The translations under genes were made by a program, and so were the position numbers. The notes below the pieces were generated by a model, which searched no databases, was not told the DNA's origin, and saw nothing but the letters and a program-made list of their open reading frames with translations. From Malachius bipustulatus (Eukaryota > Arthropoda > Insecta > Coleoptera > Melyridae), in assembly GCA_910589415.1 (NCBI GenBank), contig OU342631.1, positions 4,278,001-4,342,000 on the forward strand: a stretch of DNA of 64,000 bases, read 5' to 3'. Below are positions 1 to 13,140 of the stretch, one piece after another (position 1 is the stretch's first letter; every line of letters starts with the position of its first letter).

Positions 1-1837
1 TCTGTGAACGTTGCAATTAATTATTTCCATGGAAGTTAATGGAAGTTACGCTTGAAAACTTTTGAATACCGATAAGAGATATTTATGAAATCATGGAATT
101 GGCTAAATTGGCTTGTTTATCTCACGTATACGTACGCCATCATATAGGGGATTTAATTTAAATTAGAAACTCCATCTCTTATCAAAAAGTAAGTATTGAG
201 GCATTCCTCAGTATTTATGCATATAGGTACCAATACTTAATATAATCGTAATAAAAATCAGCATTCTAACCTTCACAATGTTGAAAGAAAAGAGCACAAA
301 CAAGCGGCATTAATTCGCTCGAGGGTGACGAGAGACAACTTTTAAAATATCTCTCGTTAAAGAAAGTTTTTACAACTCGTCGCGGAGTTTTTGCAGACTT
401 GCGACTCTTGACGTTAATTTTAATTAAAGTTTGAGAAGATTGCAAGGGGGCTTGTGTTACGCACGCGGCAACATAGCAGGCAGCTTTTTCTGTTGATTTA
501 ACAGGAAAACAAAATCCGGGATTTTACATGATAGACGGCCAGCTTGATGTAATGAAACAGGATATAAATTTCTATTTTATTTGTTGAAATGATGCAAGAC
601 GTGATGGAGAGTGCGATTCATCCGTTTAGGTTTTTCTATCCCTTTTGCCGATCATCCCTGATCTGTTCGGGCTCGCATCGATTGTGCCTGATTGTCACCG
701 AGTCACATGGTCCCTCTTTTTTGTTTCAAATGCAGGTGGTAATTGGTGGTTTCAAATTAAATGCCACCGATCAATTTAAATTATCCTAGCTGGCAACATT
801 ACCATGTAAATATTAATCATATTAACGAGAGCATGAAATTCCACATCAATTTTGGATTATTTCGCACTAGAGGCCGTATCTAATTCAATTTGCTAAAATC
901 TCGTTCCAACAAATAATCTGCAAATTGACGACGGAACTGAGAATCCTCAGTGAAAAAAGTTAAATGAGTTTTATAATGGGAATTGAATACCTCGGCGCGC
1001 ACCCGAAGAGGCGCCCAATATCTCGCCAATATTCGCAATTGTGTGATGAATTGGGCCTTTAGAAGGTCCTCAACTTGACGCAACCATTTGCCTTCAGTCT
1101 AAATATTTATTTTGTTAAGTGAAATCGGGAAATTTAGAAATTTCAATTTGCTATAGATAATCCAAAAAGGAATTTTAGATTCCTCGACTTACTAATTAAA
1201 GCGATTAAAAAGATCAATCAAAAACAAAAGCTTAAACTTCATCACAATGAAATCAAAACACATTAATAATTTATCTGATTAGATTCGGCATACTTACTGA
1301 TTTCTAATTACCTAGTGAAAGTTATTGAAAACAACCCTAATAATTTCTTTGTGACTACATGAATAAAAAATGCGTTGAGATGGCATCTGATATCACCATA
1401 AACTGACACTTTATTATAAAATATGAAAATGTTAACTTCTGAGTGCTGATGTTATTCTCATTGCTGAGGTTTTCACTCCTTGTATAAGGTTGCAGCTGTG
1501 TAAACGTATAAAGTAAATTATCCACTACATTTATGCCTCTTGTTCCAAAGTACTCGTAGTTTGGAAGTAATTTTCACAAATCATGCCTACTTTAAAACAA
1601 CATACTTTAATACAGTGGGCACTTTACATCAAACTGCTTTTAGAGAAATAGGTAAATACCTCAAAACCATGAAAAGCGGTAACTACCTACCGCTCTTTTA
1701 GTGAACCAAGTTACAAAATGTGGTGTGATAATATAGTTCTTTAACAAGTACGTAGCAGTCGCTAAAACAGTTGGTATTTTGTAAGGAAGGACAAAAAAAA
1801 ATCAAACTGGTTCGTTATACACATATTTGTGTTTATA
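1..1837. other. Unremarkable AT-rich intronic DNA
   Basis: I see no gene, convincing repeat or RNA here. Short open frames at 589-789 (+) and 880-1083 (-) have no recognisable domains. Confidence 0.5.
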
Positions 1838-2330
1838 GAGGGTGTCCCAGAAGGCATGGATCGAACGAAACCCATTGGTAGAGGTCATTTGGAACAGAAA
1901 AATCCCATAAGCAGTGGTTAGATTTTTACGGCTTTCGAATTATTTGCCATTTTATGATTTTTGAAAAAATTCTTATAGACACATTCGATAAGAAAAAAAA
2001 TTACTTATTTTTTGTACATAAACTTCTACCCTATGAATGTTTCAGAAGAACGTCTTATCTTTAAGTTGTTATTTTGGAATAATTGTTCTTTGCGTATTAC
2101 AAAAGTTAGAGGCCATTCTGTAGAACATACCTAGAACATTGAGTGGGGATGTTTATGCACCTCCTCCACATCATATTCTGAGCCGAATCAGAGGGAACTT
2201 TGTCACAAAAAATAAATTAAATACTTCAAAATTTTGAGGGACATGGCAGGTAATGTCATTGAGACCTAATTTTGAAGTTATTTTAATCATATACACAAAA
2301 AATATGTTAGTTAATCATAATTTAGACAGT
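1838..2330. repeat. Degenerate element with a GAGGGTGTCCCAG terminus
   Basis: It begins at about 1842 with GAGGGTGTCCC, the same terminus type as the foldback elements elsewhere in the window. No matching inverted arm follows, so this looks like a truncated or solo arm. The opposite-facing termini GGACACCCTGTAG at about 4321 and 4961 could be its distant partners, but the arms are not complementary. Confidence 0.4.
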
Positions 2331-2333
2331 CTG

Positions 2334-2594
2334 TGTGTCAGTGAGGACGTTTATAATTTGTAATAACTGCGACAGTAATTTTTGACCTTTGACATATCGG
2401 GTTTATGCCAAAAAGTAGCACGATTCATGTCCTTCAATTAAGTTTTTAATTTTTGTCTTTTAATGCCCTTTAATTTTTAGCCTTTAATTTTGAAGTTTTA
2501 TTGTCAATTAAACCGTTAATTTAGCTCCAAATTAGTACCAAAGTTCAATTTCAGAAAAAAAGGGGTATAACTACAAGCATCCTCACTGACAAAC
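2334..2594. repeat. Small element with inverted ends (TGTCAGTGAGGA)
   Basis: The left end reads GTGTCAGTGAGGACG and the right end CATCCTCACTGACAA, giving terminal inverted repeats of about 13 bp around a 260-bp AT-rich interior. This is consistent with a small non-autonomous DNA transposon; target duplications are not clear. Confidence 0.5.
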
Positions 2595-3569
2595 AATCTT
2601 ACATGACCCATTATGCCATTTGAAATTTTGAAGTTGACAGGAACTGCCAACGTACTTTTCGACATGTGAAACACCAGTTTTTAATCAATTGTAATTAATA
2701 TAATTGAATTTGGTGTTTGTGTCAAATTTTATCTCATTAGGCTCATAATTTAAAGAGGCGGGGGGAGATGAGGCACTATTTATAATAAACGTCTTCACAG
2801 AATTTACAAAAAAAAAATTATAACTTATTGTACTTCATAAATACTAATACCAATAGGAAATATCAAATAGGACAATTATTGTATAAGCTCTACTTGATCA
2901 TCAAAAAAAAGAGAAAGAAATGGGATAATAGTAATTATTATCATTTCAAAAATGAATTAAAAACAAAAGTACCTACAGGTGGAGATCAACAAATCGACAA
3001 CTGGCCTGTAAAAGATTTGTTGATATAATGTAGGGATAATCGGGCACTACCATTACTCGAAGATGAGCTCTGTAGATAAGGATTAGATCAACAGGTCGAA
3101 GACGTGGAGGAAGGAATAATATAAAAGGAGATTGATCACAAAATTGTTTGGCCTTCTAAATGCAGTAGGATTAGTTTACAAACTCAGATGGATTACTTTT
3201 ATAGCCTTAAAGCAAACTGGGCATTTAAGCAATAATGATTTCACTACACTTTTTCAACTTTAACATTCCAAACCAGGAGGACATTGGGAATAAAAAAAAA
3301 CCTTCTTGCGCATCAATCGCAGAAACAGTGTATTTTTATGCGATTCAACTATGAAAATTTTTGCCGCCTTTTAAATTGGCTTTCTGAATTTTTCAATAGT
3401 CAGGTCGAATTTACGTAGTGGTTTACTGTGAAAATTTCATTTCATTTCGTTTGAAAGCGTGCCATAAAATAGATTATTATATTATAATAAACAAAAAAAA
3501 AAATTGGCAAAATTTAACAATTTCGTCTCTTGTCCTATATACCCGCCACTGACTAACTTTAAAAAGTTA
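2595..3569. other. AT-rich intronic DNA, no gene seen
   Basis: Simple A-rich runs and degenerate sequence leading into the tandem array. The short open frame 2828-3028 (+) is lysine/asparagine-rich because of base composition and shows no domain. Confidence 0.4.
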
Positions 3570-5110
3570 CAGGCGAGTTCTGAAAACCGAACATTTGAAA
3601 TTTTAGAGAAATAAAAATCATGTAAAAAAATTCGAAAAACTCCGCCATTTCTCTTATTTGCTTCTTTAAATTTTGGAGAGTTACAAGCTATTAGTGTAGT
3701 TGTCTACTCCGAAAATTTCAGGTAAATTCCCTCAAAAATGTGCTCATAATCAATTAAAGAAATTTAGCCATTTTTACCATTTTCTTATCCACGCCACTAG
3801 CTTACTAATGAAAATAATAAAAATTTTATTGCATTAATTCAAATTTCAAATCATTTTAATCCAATCTTGTTAATACAAGTTCGTAGGAGTTTTTATTTTC
3901 TGCAATTGGGGTTGGTAGGAGCAGTCATATCTGCATGGGTGGTCTCGCCCTAGCCGAGCGCGATGAAAACGGTGCGCTGGTCTGGTGCTGGTGCTGGTTT
4001 TAAATCAAGCAGTCCCGGGTCTGAATATTACATTACATTCAATCGTTAAGTTATTAAACAAGCCTTTAATTGTCATCCTAATTATTTTGTTGTGAAAAGT
4101 TTTCTTTCTATATTGCTTATACAGGGACTAAAAAATAGCCTTTTTCCCTAAAATTCAAAAAGCCGCCATTTTGAAACGGCTCGATCGATTTTGCTCAAAA
4201 ATGCAATACCAGACCACTACTTGTGGATAATATCTTCTTCCCATAAAAATTTCAGCCTCCTAGATTGAAAACTGCTACCAGAAAACCGTGCCACAGGACC
4301 GGATGTTTCGAAATTTTAAAGGACACCCTGTAGAAGTAACGCGACTTTTGAAAAATTTTTCAACGAAAATTTAACGTCATCCCAAAGTTTCACAAGAGTA
4401 AAAAATTTCTTCCACTAATCTTGAAAGATGAAGCTACTAGAGCGTTTTTAAAATTTTAGAGAAATTTACATCATGTAAAATAAATTTAAATATCTCCGCC
4501 ATTTTTTTTATTTGATCCTTGAAATTTTTGAAGATTAAAGAGTATCAGTATAGTTGTCTACTGTAAAAATTTTAGTTCAATTCCTTCAAAAATGTGCTCA
4601 AAAACTGTTACAGAAATTAAGCCATTTTCACTCTTTTCCTACCCACGCCACTGGCTTATTAATGGAAAAAATTCAAATTTTTTTGCATTAACTCAAATTT
4701 CAATTAATTTTCTTTCAATCCTGTTAACTTGATGTGAAAGTTTTTTTGCCATCTTGCTCATACGGGGATTCAAAAAATAGTAAATTTTCCGCAAATTCAA
4801 ATAGCCGCCATTTTGAAATGGCTCGGCCGATTTTGCTCAAGTGCAATACCAGACCAGTCCTTGTGGACATCTTACTCTCACAAAAATTTCAGCCCCCTAG
4901 ATTGAAAACTGCGGCCAGAAACCGTGCCTCATGGACCGGATTCTTGGAACTTTGAAAGGACACCCTGTAGAAGTAACGTGACTTTTGGAAATTTTTTCAA
5001 CGAAAATCTAAAGTCATTCCTCAGCTTTACAAGAATCCAAAATTTCGTTCACTAATCTTGAAAGATAAAGCTACAGGAGCGTTTTGAAACTCGAAAAATC
5101 GTGATTTTGG
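3570..5110 (+). repeat. Tandem array of a ~640-bp repeat unit (2+ copies)
   Basis: Two diverged copies stand head to tail, starting near 3570 and 4430, with a third truncated copy from about 5065. Shared landmarks in order are TTTTAGAGAAAT (3601, 4454), CTCCGCCATTT, TAGTTGTCTACT, AAAAATGTGCTC, CCACGCCACT, GCCGCCATTTTGAAA, GCAATACCAGACC, GGACACCCTGTAGAAGTAACG and CTAATCTTGAAAGAT. The first copy is about 850 bp because it carries an extra segment near 3887-4089. The unit includes a foldback-type terminus, so it may derive from a transposon that became tandem. Confidence 0.75.
3887..4089. repeat. ~200-bp insertion in the first tandem copy
   Basis: Comparing the two tandem copies, sequence after CTTGTTAATACAAG and before TTGTGAAAAGTTTTC is present only in the first. 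It is much more GC-rich than its surroundings, with several CTGGTGCTGG-like repeats around 3978-4000. I do not recognise a tRNA head or terminal repeats in it. Confidence 0.45.
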
Positions 5111-5112
5111 AG

Positions 5113-5164
5113 AAATAAATATATATATATATAAATATATAAATATATATATATATATATATAT
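5113..5164. repeat. (AT)n microsatellite
   Basis: About 50 bases of alternating TA interrupted by two extra A bases. It marks the truncated end of the third tandem copy. Confidence 0.9.
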
Positions 5165-6060
5165 CGTGGGCAGGTGAATTTTGGAAAACCACTTTTTCGT
5201 GATCTGGGGGTCATGATCGGTGGACATTTGATGAGTTTGGGTGATTTTCGAAAAGTGATGTCGTCCTCAATAGTGTATTTTTTGTTAAAAAATACACTAA
5301 AAAGAATTAATATATCTACTGTTAAAGTTCAAAAAAGATAATAAATAATAATTTCTGAGTGAAGCTTATTATATGAAGTTGAGGCTGAAAATGATTGAAA
5401 AAAATTGAATACGTTAGATTACACGTTTTATGAGATCATTATTCGTCATTATTCACACGCACAGGTCATAAATTCCGGTCATATATTTTCGTAAAATTTT
5501 TAGACAAATATGGCATACTCACAAACCTCAAATTAAGTTCTGATTTAGTCACAGTTTTAGTTAACATACAAAATACACTATACCTACACTTCAGCATGAA
5601 TCAATTCCTTTTCTTCTTTAATATAAATGCAGGAGTGTCCTCTGAAAGGCTCAGAAAGTATGGCTGAACTAAAACTGAAGCAGTCATAATGATTATACTG
5701 ATCTATGTTCCAGGTCAATTCATAAATTTATGACAACTTTAAAGAGACACGTGAGCCATGATATTCCGGTTTTCCTCAAGGGTAGTTTTGAATAAGGGAG
5801 CTAACCGAAATTTGCATTCAAATAGTCTGTTCGAAGAAATCATTTATTGCTTATCTGGTTCGCATATTAGGTTGATATACAAAGGTTAGGGACGAAGTCC
5901 TAAAAATTTCTGGACTACCCGTCAGTGTTCGCAACATGCCAAATGCCCCCCCCCCCCAAATTAATTTTGTGCACGTTTTCCTCAATTTTCTCTCAATCCG
6001 GTGTTCAAACGTAAAGTTTTGTAGAACAAATATGTTGACGACTAAAATCGAAAACTGTTA
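5165..6060. other. Intronic DNA with a poly-C run
   Basis: No gene is seen. A run of twelve C lies at 5946-5957. The remainder is AT-rich unique-looking sequence. Confidence 0.45.
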
Positions 6061-6454
6061 AGCCGGGTTTACTTACACGACATGTGCATTTCAATGTTGC
6101 ATGCATATGCACTATTTAAATGCACAGGTAGATCGAAATTGCACCCATGTTTACACTAATGCAGTTTACTGCTGCGTATGTAAAGACTGCTATTTTAAAT
6201 TGTCATCTGTCAGACAGTTTTCAGACATCACATGTGATACCACATGTTTTTTTAAACTGTTGGTTGGTACTACAAATATCCCTGCGATTTCACTAGAAAT
6301 GCATGCTAAACAAACAAGAAAATTGAACACGTTCTAATTCCGCGCATGTCCATGCTCATGCTGCTTTTTCCTAGAAATGTGTGAATACAGAAATGCATTA
6401 TGCATTTTGATGCTGCAACATGTCGCATCGAAATGCAAATGTGGAAACCCTGCT
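6061..6454. mobile_element. MITE-like element with AGCCGGGTTT / AAACCCTGCT ends
   Basis: The left end AGCCGGGTTT is answered at 6445-6454 by AAACCCTGCT. Inside, both halves are rich in ATGCAT/TGCATTT words, and the subterminal parts are partly complementary. The length of about 394 bp and lack of coding capacity fit a MITE. The open frame at 6101-6337 inside it is a by-product. Confidence 0.5.
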
Positions 6455-6495
6455 TCATATTAGGTATAGAAACATGCATGGTCATGCCGGAGGAA

Positions 6496-7544
6496 ATACA
6501 GGGTGTATCAGAGATGTTGGGCCAAATTTGAAGGGGTGGTTCCTCTCATAAAATAAATGTAAGTTAAAAAAATAAGTTTCAGTTCAAAATGACGTTTGGT
6601 TTAAAAGATACAGGGTGTCAAGGTTTAAAAAATATAACAGTTTTTGGTTATAACTCATGTAAATTTAAACCGATTTTGATGAAACTTGACATGAACAATA
6701 AGCTATAAAATTTGTAATTTGGCTATTTCAGGTTTTATAGATGTGGCGTAAATATTCAAAGTTGGAGCCCCTTTTCTTTCCCTATATTTTACACCACTGA
6801 CTTTATTTCAAATACAAATGTTCTTTAGTTTTTTTCATACGTCGTACCCTTGTTGAAGTATTTTAAATTTTTAATTTCATCAAGTGTTATCTGACTAGAA
6901 TTTTTATGCGTAACGTTATTTTAATTGCTCAAGTGACATTGCCTGAGGAAACCTAAAATATCTCGAAAACGGTACCTACGCCATATGAAAAAAAAAAACT
7001 ATAGAATACTTTTTTATTCTAAAATCCATCTAAAATAACGTTGTGCTTCTTGTAATAAAACCAGTGGCGTAAAAGTTAGGGAGAGAAAAGGGGCCCCAAT
7101 CCTGAATAATAGGTTAGTAGCATTTCCTGAGTAAACTTCAAATATCTCAAAAACGGTGTGCCGTATGGAAAACAGTAGAGGATACTTTTTGTTCTAAAAT
7201 GTATGGATCATTGAATAACGGTTTTGTAATTACAATGAAGTCAGTGGCGTAAAAGATAGGGAGGGAAAATGGGCACCAACCCTGAATATCCACGCCACTG
7301 GAAGACTTCTACAAAAACTGAAACAGCCAAATTAAACAGCTTTGTTTGCTTATTGTGCGTGCTAAATTTCATTAAAATAGGTTTAAATTTACACCAGTTA
7401 TAACCAAAAACTGTAATATTTTTTTAAGCTTTGACACCTTTTAAATGAAACTTCATTTTGAGCTGAAACTTATTTTTTTAACTTAAATTTATGAGAGGAA
7501 CCACCCTTTCAAGTTTGGCCCAACATCTCTGATAAATCCTGTAT
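6496..7544. mobile_element. ~1.05 kb foldback element, TACAGGGTGT termini
   Basis: It starts ATACAGGGTGTATCAGAGATGT and ends with the imperfect reverse complement ACATCTCTGATAAATCCTGTAT. Arms of several hundred bases are complementary, including GGTGGTTCCTCTCAT and ATGAGAGGAACCACC. A second TACAGGGTGTCAAGG terminus lies inside the left arm at about 6611, with TTTGACACCTTTT as its partner near 7432. The centre holds related blocks around AGGGAGAGAAAAGGGGCC near 6775, 7078 and 7258, suggesting internal duplication. No transposase is present. Confidence 0.8.
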
Positions 7545-9597
7545 ATTTAAGAGTACCGTTCTTGGGGCTATCTTAAGAAGAACACTTTTAGTGAATGTTT
7601 GTACTGAAGTTATAAGAGCAAATCTTTTTTTTTTCATAACAATTTGATATTAACTTAAATATTATACATGTTATGTGTATAAACATTTTAAGAACCTACA
7701 AAAAACCACCCCTAACTTTGAACAAATATTTGCGGGATTTCAGCGAGGTTTAGCTGTAATATTTATGAAGAGTTTTTGTGTAGAATTTATAAGTTAGCAT
7801 TTTTGGTTTTACACATTTTTGATGTATGAATAACAGCCAGTTTAAGAGGGGGGTGCGTTTTTAGAGCAAAAAAGGATTGTTGCGGACAGTGGTCAGGAGG
7901 AAACTTTTTGGGATTTTGTTCTAAATCTTATGTATCTACGAAATATGCGAAATTTATCAATTATTTGTCTGATTCTATATTTTAATAATTAATAGTTAGG
8001 TAATTAACGACACGAGTACTAAACCAAGTCGTAAAAAGGGATGTCGTTATGAAGGCGTGTGTAAAGTATCAAAATAACTTTACTTAGACCTACTACTTTA
8101 CTATTTACTTGTGGAAGGTAAATAATAAATCTTCCCACGTAATGTAGTTAGCATCTATGAAATCTAAAGTTCGAGTTATGAGTTGCTGTACTCACTGCTC
8201 TAGCAAAGATTTGCTGTTTCAAGCACCGCTTAGCTATCTCAATAAGTTGGATTTATCAACAAGACGTTATATAAGTACCTATCATAAGTTTGGCATCGTT
8301 TTAAAGCGGATTTGTTGCTATACGAGTAAGTCAGATCAGGAAAGATACAATAACTATCAAACAGACTTGAGACTGTTTACGGAACTGTAAAAATCTTCTC
8401 AACAAGTTAAAGAACATTTTTATGTTATGGTTCAATTAAATCAATTCGGTTGCAGTTTCTGCCATTCATTCTTTTCAAACAGCTCGTTAATGGCTTCATT
8501 AACCACTGGTAATTTAGTACTATCGTCATAAACCTTATAATGGAACTATAATTAATTTAATAAAAGACTTCAACATTACCGTCGAAGATACAAGAGACTA
8601 ATTACATCACATACTGTTGAGAAAAACTGACGACTGGAAAAATTTCTAGGTGAAAGAAATTATCCTTAAAAGGAAGTCGTGAACTTTATTCATGAGGAAA
8701 TTATGAAAGTAATAATAATATTGTTACATTCTAGGTCCTTGATTCTTCGAAGCAAAGCTAATTTTTCAGAAAATTTATTTGGCACAAAATGTGAATGCCA
8801 AACGCTGAAAAAGTATAAATTTCTGTGTTCATTGTAATGAAAGTAAAGCTACAAACCCCCGCTATATAAAATATCGCTTTATTTCAGAGACGGTATTTCT
8901 TATTTATTTTTACAAAAGATAGTTCACAAACTCACAAACTAAACCAAGTAACAACTAGACTTCGCAATGCTGCCCTGAAATTTCAGTCTATGGCCATTTA
9001 ACTTTTATTACGCATTTAAAGTAAGTGATGTTAATGAATTCCACCAGGACTATAAAAGACTGTATGTCCGCTGCACTGCAGTTTCTTAAATTAAACTTTC
9101 ATTTAAGCTGATTTTACGACACAGAAAAGTTCTAAATATTTCCAAGGAATAATGCCCTTTGGGCGTATTCAAATATTTACGACGCAAAAACTAGAATAAG
9201 TACCTACACTGGACTGGGCAATAATTGTATCTCATAATAACAAAGCTTTTGGAAGCGTACACCGTTCTGGATTTATATTATTAGTTCGTATATCCTGTCC
9301 GTTAAGTTTTATTGGGCATTTAAAAAATGTCTGCATTACTATGTTCATAATTTTTGTCTTTTATACCCCACTATTTGCCTTTGGGCCAGTTTTATAATAA
9401 ATTAAAGTCACTTTTAAAATGGGTTAAAAAAAAATTATTTAAAGTCTAATAATTTCGCTTTGTGGTTGCCATTTTTTTTTCCAATATTGGTTTAAATTGG
9501 CATATTATAGTTATCTAATATTTCACGCGAACAAAAAATACATATATCTACTTAAAACTATTTTTAATTTCTGTTAAATACTTGATGAAATATTTGC
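7545..9597. other. AT-rich intronic DNA, no gene seen
   Basis: No repeat boundary or coding domain was recognised. The open frame 8157-8390 (+) has no recognisable motif. Confidence 0.45.
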
Positions 9598-9760
9598 ATG
9601 ATTTTCCCTTCGCCTGTACCCCAGACGCGCCCCCCCCCCCACACCATCGGCCCCGGCCCCGAACTTTATTTGGAGAGACAGAGTTCTTCTTCTTTTTCTT
9701 CTCCCCCACCCCTTCACCCTCCCCCACCCACGTTTCCCAAATTCTTATCCTTTTCCAACC
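9598..9760 (+). repeat. Pyrimidine-rich tract with poly-C and CTT runs
   Basis: The plus strand is dominated by C and T, with eleven C at 9630-9640, TTCTTCTTCTTTTTCTTC near 9685 and CCCCCACCCC stretches. Open frames on both strands here (proline/phenylalanine-rich or glycine/lysine-rich) are composition artefacts. Confidence 0.75.
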
Positions 9761-11320
9761 CACGCCACAAATAGAGCGGGAAACTTATATTAAAGAAATG
9801 TTTTTTTCAAATAATTATTTACTCTTTTTTAGTTTTATATGTGTGTGATGTGATATCTTGTAATTCTTGTAATTCATTTTAAACCTCTTGATGAGATTAT
9901 GATAGAGAGATGCGGCTCCGCCAATGCATGCTCTTATCGGTGCTCGGGATTCTCCGAAATTTCTGCCGAAAAGACAGCAGACAGAAAAGAAAGCGAGTTA
10001 GTGTTGCATTGTCTTCCAGTTCTAAGCTATGTTTGAAGTTTCAAGTCTCTAGTTTTTCGGGAAGTTAATTTAAAGTCGAGTTCAAGATTTGCATGGACAG
10101 ATAGATAGAATGACGCAGGAAAAAGCGAGTTAATGAAATCGTGGCTATAAAATAGTTTTAATGTTTACTATGAATCCGGTCGTCTATACTCAGTTATGAA
10201 AATTGGTATGATTTCTTAACCCTGCGATTCTAGTTTTATGCTAGTTCTATATAGTCATACGATTGAATAGACATTACTGATTATTTTAGCAGCTTAGTTT
10301 GCGTCCAAGTATTGAAAATATTATTTTTATTTCTTCCATTATCGGTTGAACTTCCTTAAATAATAATTCATCTAATCAATATGTTGACTTAAAGGGTCTG
10401 TAAAGGGTCCTTGAGAGTCAATAATAAATTCGTTACCGCATTCATTGCTAGCTGGCGTGTATACATTATTAAATTATACAACTCACTGGCTTCTAGAGAA
10501 CCTAATTGGACATCATTCCAACCAGTTTGATCGGGGATATGGTATGATATTATGTCCTTCGTATTTCTTCTTAATCTGATATTATAGACCAAACTGTCCG
10601 CTGAAATGTAATTATTCCTTTCGTTACGTATGATTTAGGAAGTAGGTATATGCTAAAAATCAGAGGCCCAGCCGCATCTTATAAAATATGTTGTAGGAAC
10701 TGTCGAAACATTTTTGATTAAATTTTACTTGTTATTAAAGTTTCAGACCAAACGTTGGTGGTGTTTTTGAGGGAGTTAATTTTTTGCGTTACAGATTGGC
10801 AGGCTGTATGCACCACGCCGGGCTCTAATAATAATCATCATTTAGGGCTTTGGTGGGAAGATAAACGATATGGAATCATGGAATCTTACACATAATAAAC
10901 TACTATCGAACAATTAATTTGTATCAAAGCGTCTTTAGTTGATATCCATGATTGTCTAGTTTTTGTTGTCAACAATTACTATTGACTATTATATCTTCAA
11001 ACCAGGAGCGTAACAACAATGGTTTGGCCCTAATAAGTGCAGAATGCCAAGCAATGCCAATACATCAACTTACAAATTGAAACTTCAAAAGAAAGGAATT
11101 ATTGAGAAAACGAGAATTGGAGTTTTTCATTAAGTTACTTTAAAAAAATCAAAGAAATCAACCCAATTCGCATACTAATTTTGCTGCTAGGTCCGCCCCG
11201 AACCAATAGATGTCGTTGTCTCAGTAGTCAGTGTCGTCGACCAAATGCAGGTATTTCAGTGAGAGTTTCCTGTATTATAGTTAATGGTATTTGGTGGTTT
11301 CAATATGGATGTTTATGTAC
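9761..11320. other. AT-rich intronic DNA, no gene seen
   Basis: Nothing recognisable beyond short open frames without motifs. Confidence 0.4.
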
Positions 11321-12000
11321 CGGGTGGGCATCTAATGGACGCCGGCCATATCTCATGAACGACTAGTCGCACAGCTTTAGAGTGAAAAATTTTAGGTGGA
11401 AAGTGACCCCAAAAAATTTCTGGAAAATATTAATGAGTTTCTAAAATTATCGCTAGGAGGCGTAATATTCATGCCAAAATTGAAAATGGGTAGTTTCTCC
11501 GTATTTTTCCAATTAAGGGTGTATTCAAAACAAATATACTTTAATCCTCAAATAATTTCGATTTTTTTTATTTGAAGCATTTTATCGTCACTTCAATAAC
11601 TTCAAAAATAAAGTGGTGGAGGTACGTCATGCAAAACTTTGTTTATTCAAGTTTTTTTTAATTTTTATTATTGAAATGTCGATTATTCCGGTTAACCTCA
11701 ACGGAATTTAACAAGAGTAGTCTCGTTACAACGATTCTTCTGTCGATTGAAACTAAGAGAATTAAATTTTTAAGGTGTCATTGGAAACCGCAGCCGGATA
11801 ACTTTCGACCAACTGTAGATAGCTGCCAGAAAAGTTTATTTAATTAATTTTCAATGTTTGAACCCCCCACGGATCAAATTGAAATCATGCATCGGTTAAA
11901 ATTGCATTAGCGTTGCACAGTAGCGTTGCTGTACGACTACGACGGTACGATTTTGGAGCAATGTATATACAGGGCATCTAGAAAAGACCGGGCTGTGTGA
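11321..12000. repeat. Fragments of CCGGGTGGGCATCTA / TACAGGGCATCTAGAAAAG elements
   Basis: ACCGGGTGGGCATCTAATGG near 11320 and TATACAGGGCATCTAGAAAA near 11967 look like termini of the same broad class as the foldback elements, both facing right. No inverted partner is visible, so these are probably truncated arms. Confidence 0.35.
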
Positions 12001-12239
12001 ATACAAATATTTTTGTCCACGGCATGCAGCGGTACGGCGACGATATGCGACCGGCAAGAAAACGTGCCGCGTGAAAAAGGTCTTAATACAAAAAATTGGC
12101 TTCTAATCACAAAAGATTTTAGTATTTTAGATTTTCATGTGTTTCACGACACACGTGTTATACTAATTACCCGTCATCAAAATAAAAATTCTAATGAATC
12201 ACTTAAAACCTCGTTGTTTCATTAAGGCTGAAAGGTCAT

Positions 12240-13140
12240 TACGGGATAGTTGATAGTCTACGCTGAAAATGCGAACCTAACCTTACCTTCGTAATGGGGA
12301 CATTCATCTAGCCGGTTGTGGGATGAATGGAACTTCGGAAACGTTTCCGGAGTATCGTTGCGCGAATTCCTGTTCGACCACGGCTTGTGCTATGAGGCCA
12401 TCCTGTTGAGTTGCAATGCATTATTCAACGATCGATCGGCGATCAGGCGGAAGAACGGGAATCTAACTCAGTAATCATCCCCGGGGAATGCTCCCTCTAC
12501 CCTTAAAGTAAATATCAAAGGAACGATTACCACACAGTGAACTAATAGCCAATTAGTGACTTGTAGGACAAAGTCAATATCATATGCAGTCCTCGATCGT
12601 GAAGAGGCTCCAGCAGTTTGCACATCCAAACCGAGGCAGTAGGGTGGATTTTCTAGCACATAATGGAGTGCGACGGTTCGCCACCTTCTCGGTAACAGGA
12701 TTCATTAAGGGGTGTAACCCGGTAGCTTCTAGTGCAATCTTTCACCCCGGCGTGTTTATTAAAAGACCTGCGAGAGGGAGCGTACTGTAGGGTTGCTCCC
12801 AGCTCTCGGAAACTCTAAACGGTGCTATAAAAACAACCGTTTTATGGCCGAACGATTGTTAAACGCCTGGAGTAAAAAGAGAAACGGTTCACTTGATGAC
12901 CTCGCCGGCAAACAACCGCAATCAAACACGTAACGAATGTACCGTGCTGCTGTAATGTTTAACTTGTTTCCCGGGTTTAGTGAAGGGTTAAAATCCAGGC
13001 CGGGCAATTTCCCCTTCAAACAACCATCCGAAATGTAAGTCAATCTTTTCGAGATTTCATCCCGCAGAGTGACGATTACGATATTGGAGCCGACCCTGAA
13101 AGTTCGGCGGCGTGTAGGGAGTCACAGCTCACAGCCCGCT
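12240..13140. other. GC-richer, repeat-poor island
   Basis: By eye this stretch is clearly less AT-rich than its neighbours and lacks foldback or tandem structure. Open frames at 12468-12659 (-), 12584-12790 (+) and 12825-13043 (-) show no domain and no shared splice architecture. It may hold intronic regulatory DNA; this is inferred from composition only. Confidence 0.25.

Noticed and set aside
8626..8675. CTGACGA...GAAAG hammerhead-like string
   Set aside because: Stem II is separated from GAAA by two extra bases and no stem III/I fits.
9548..9848. Overlapping open frames rich in Pro/Phe (+) and Gly/Lys (-)
   Set aside because: Both are translations of a pyrimidine-rich tract.
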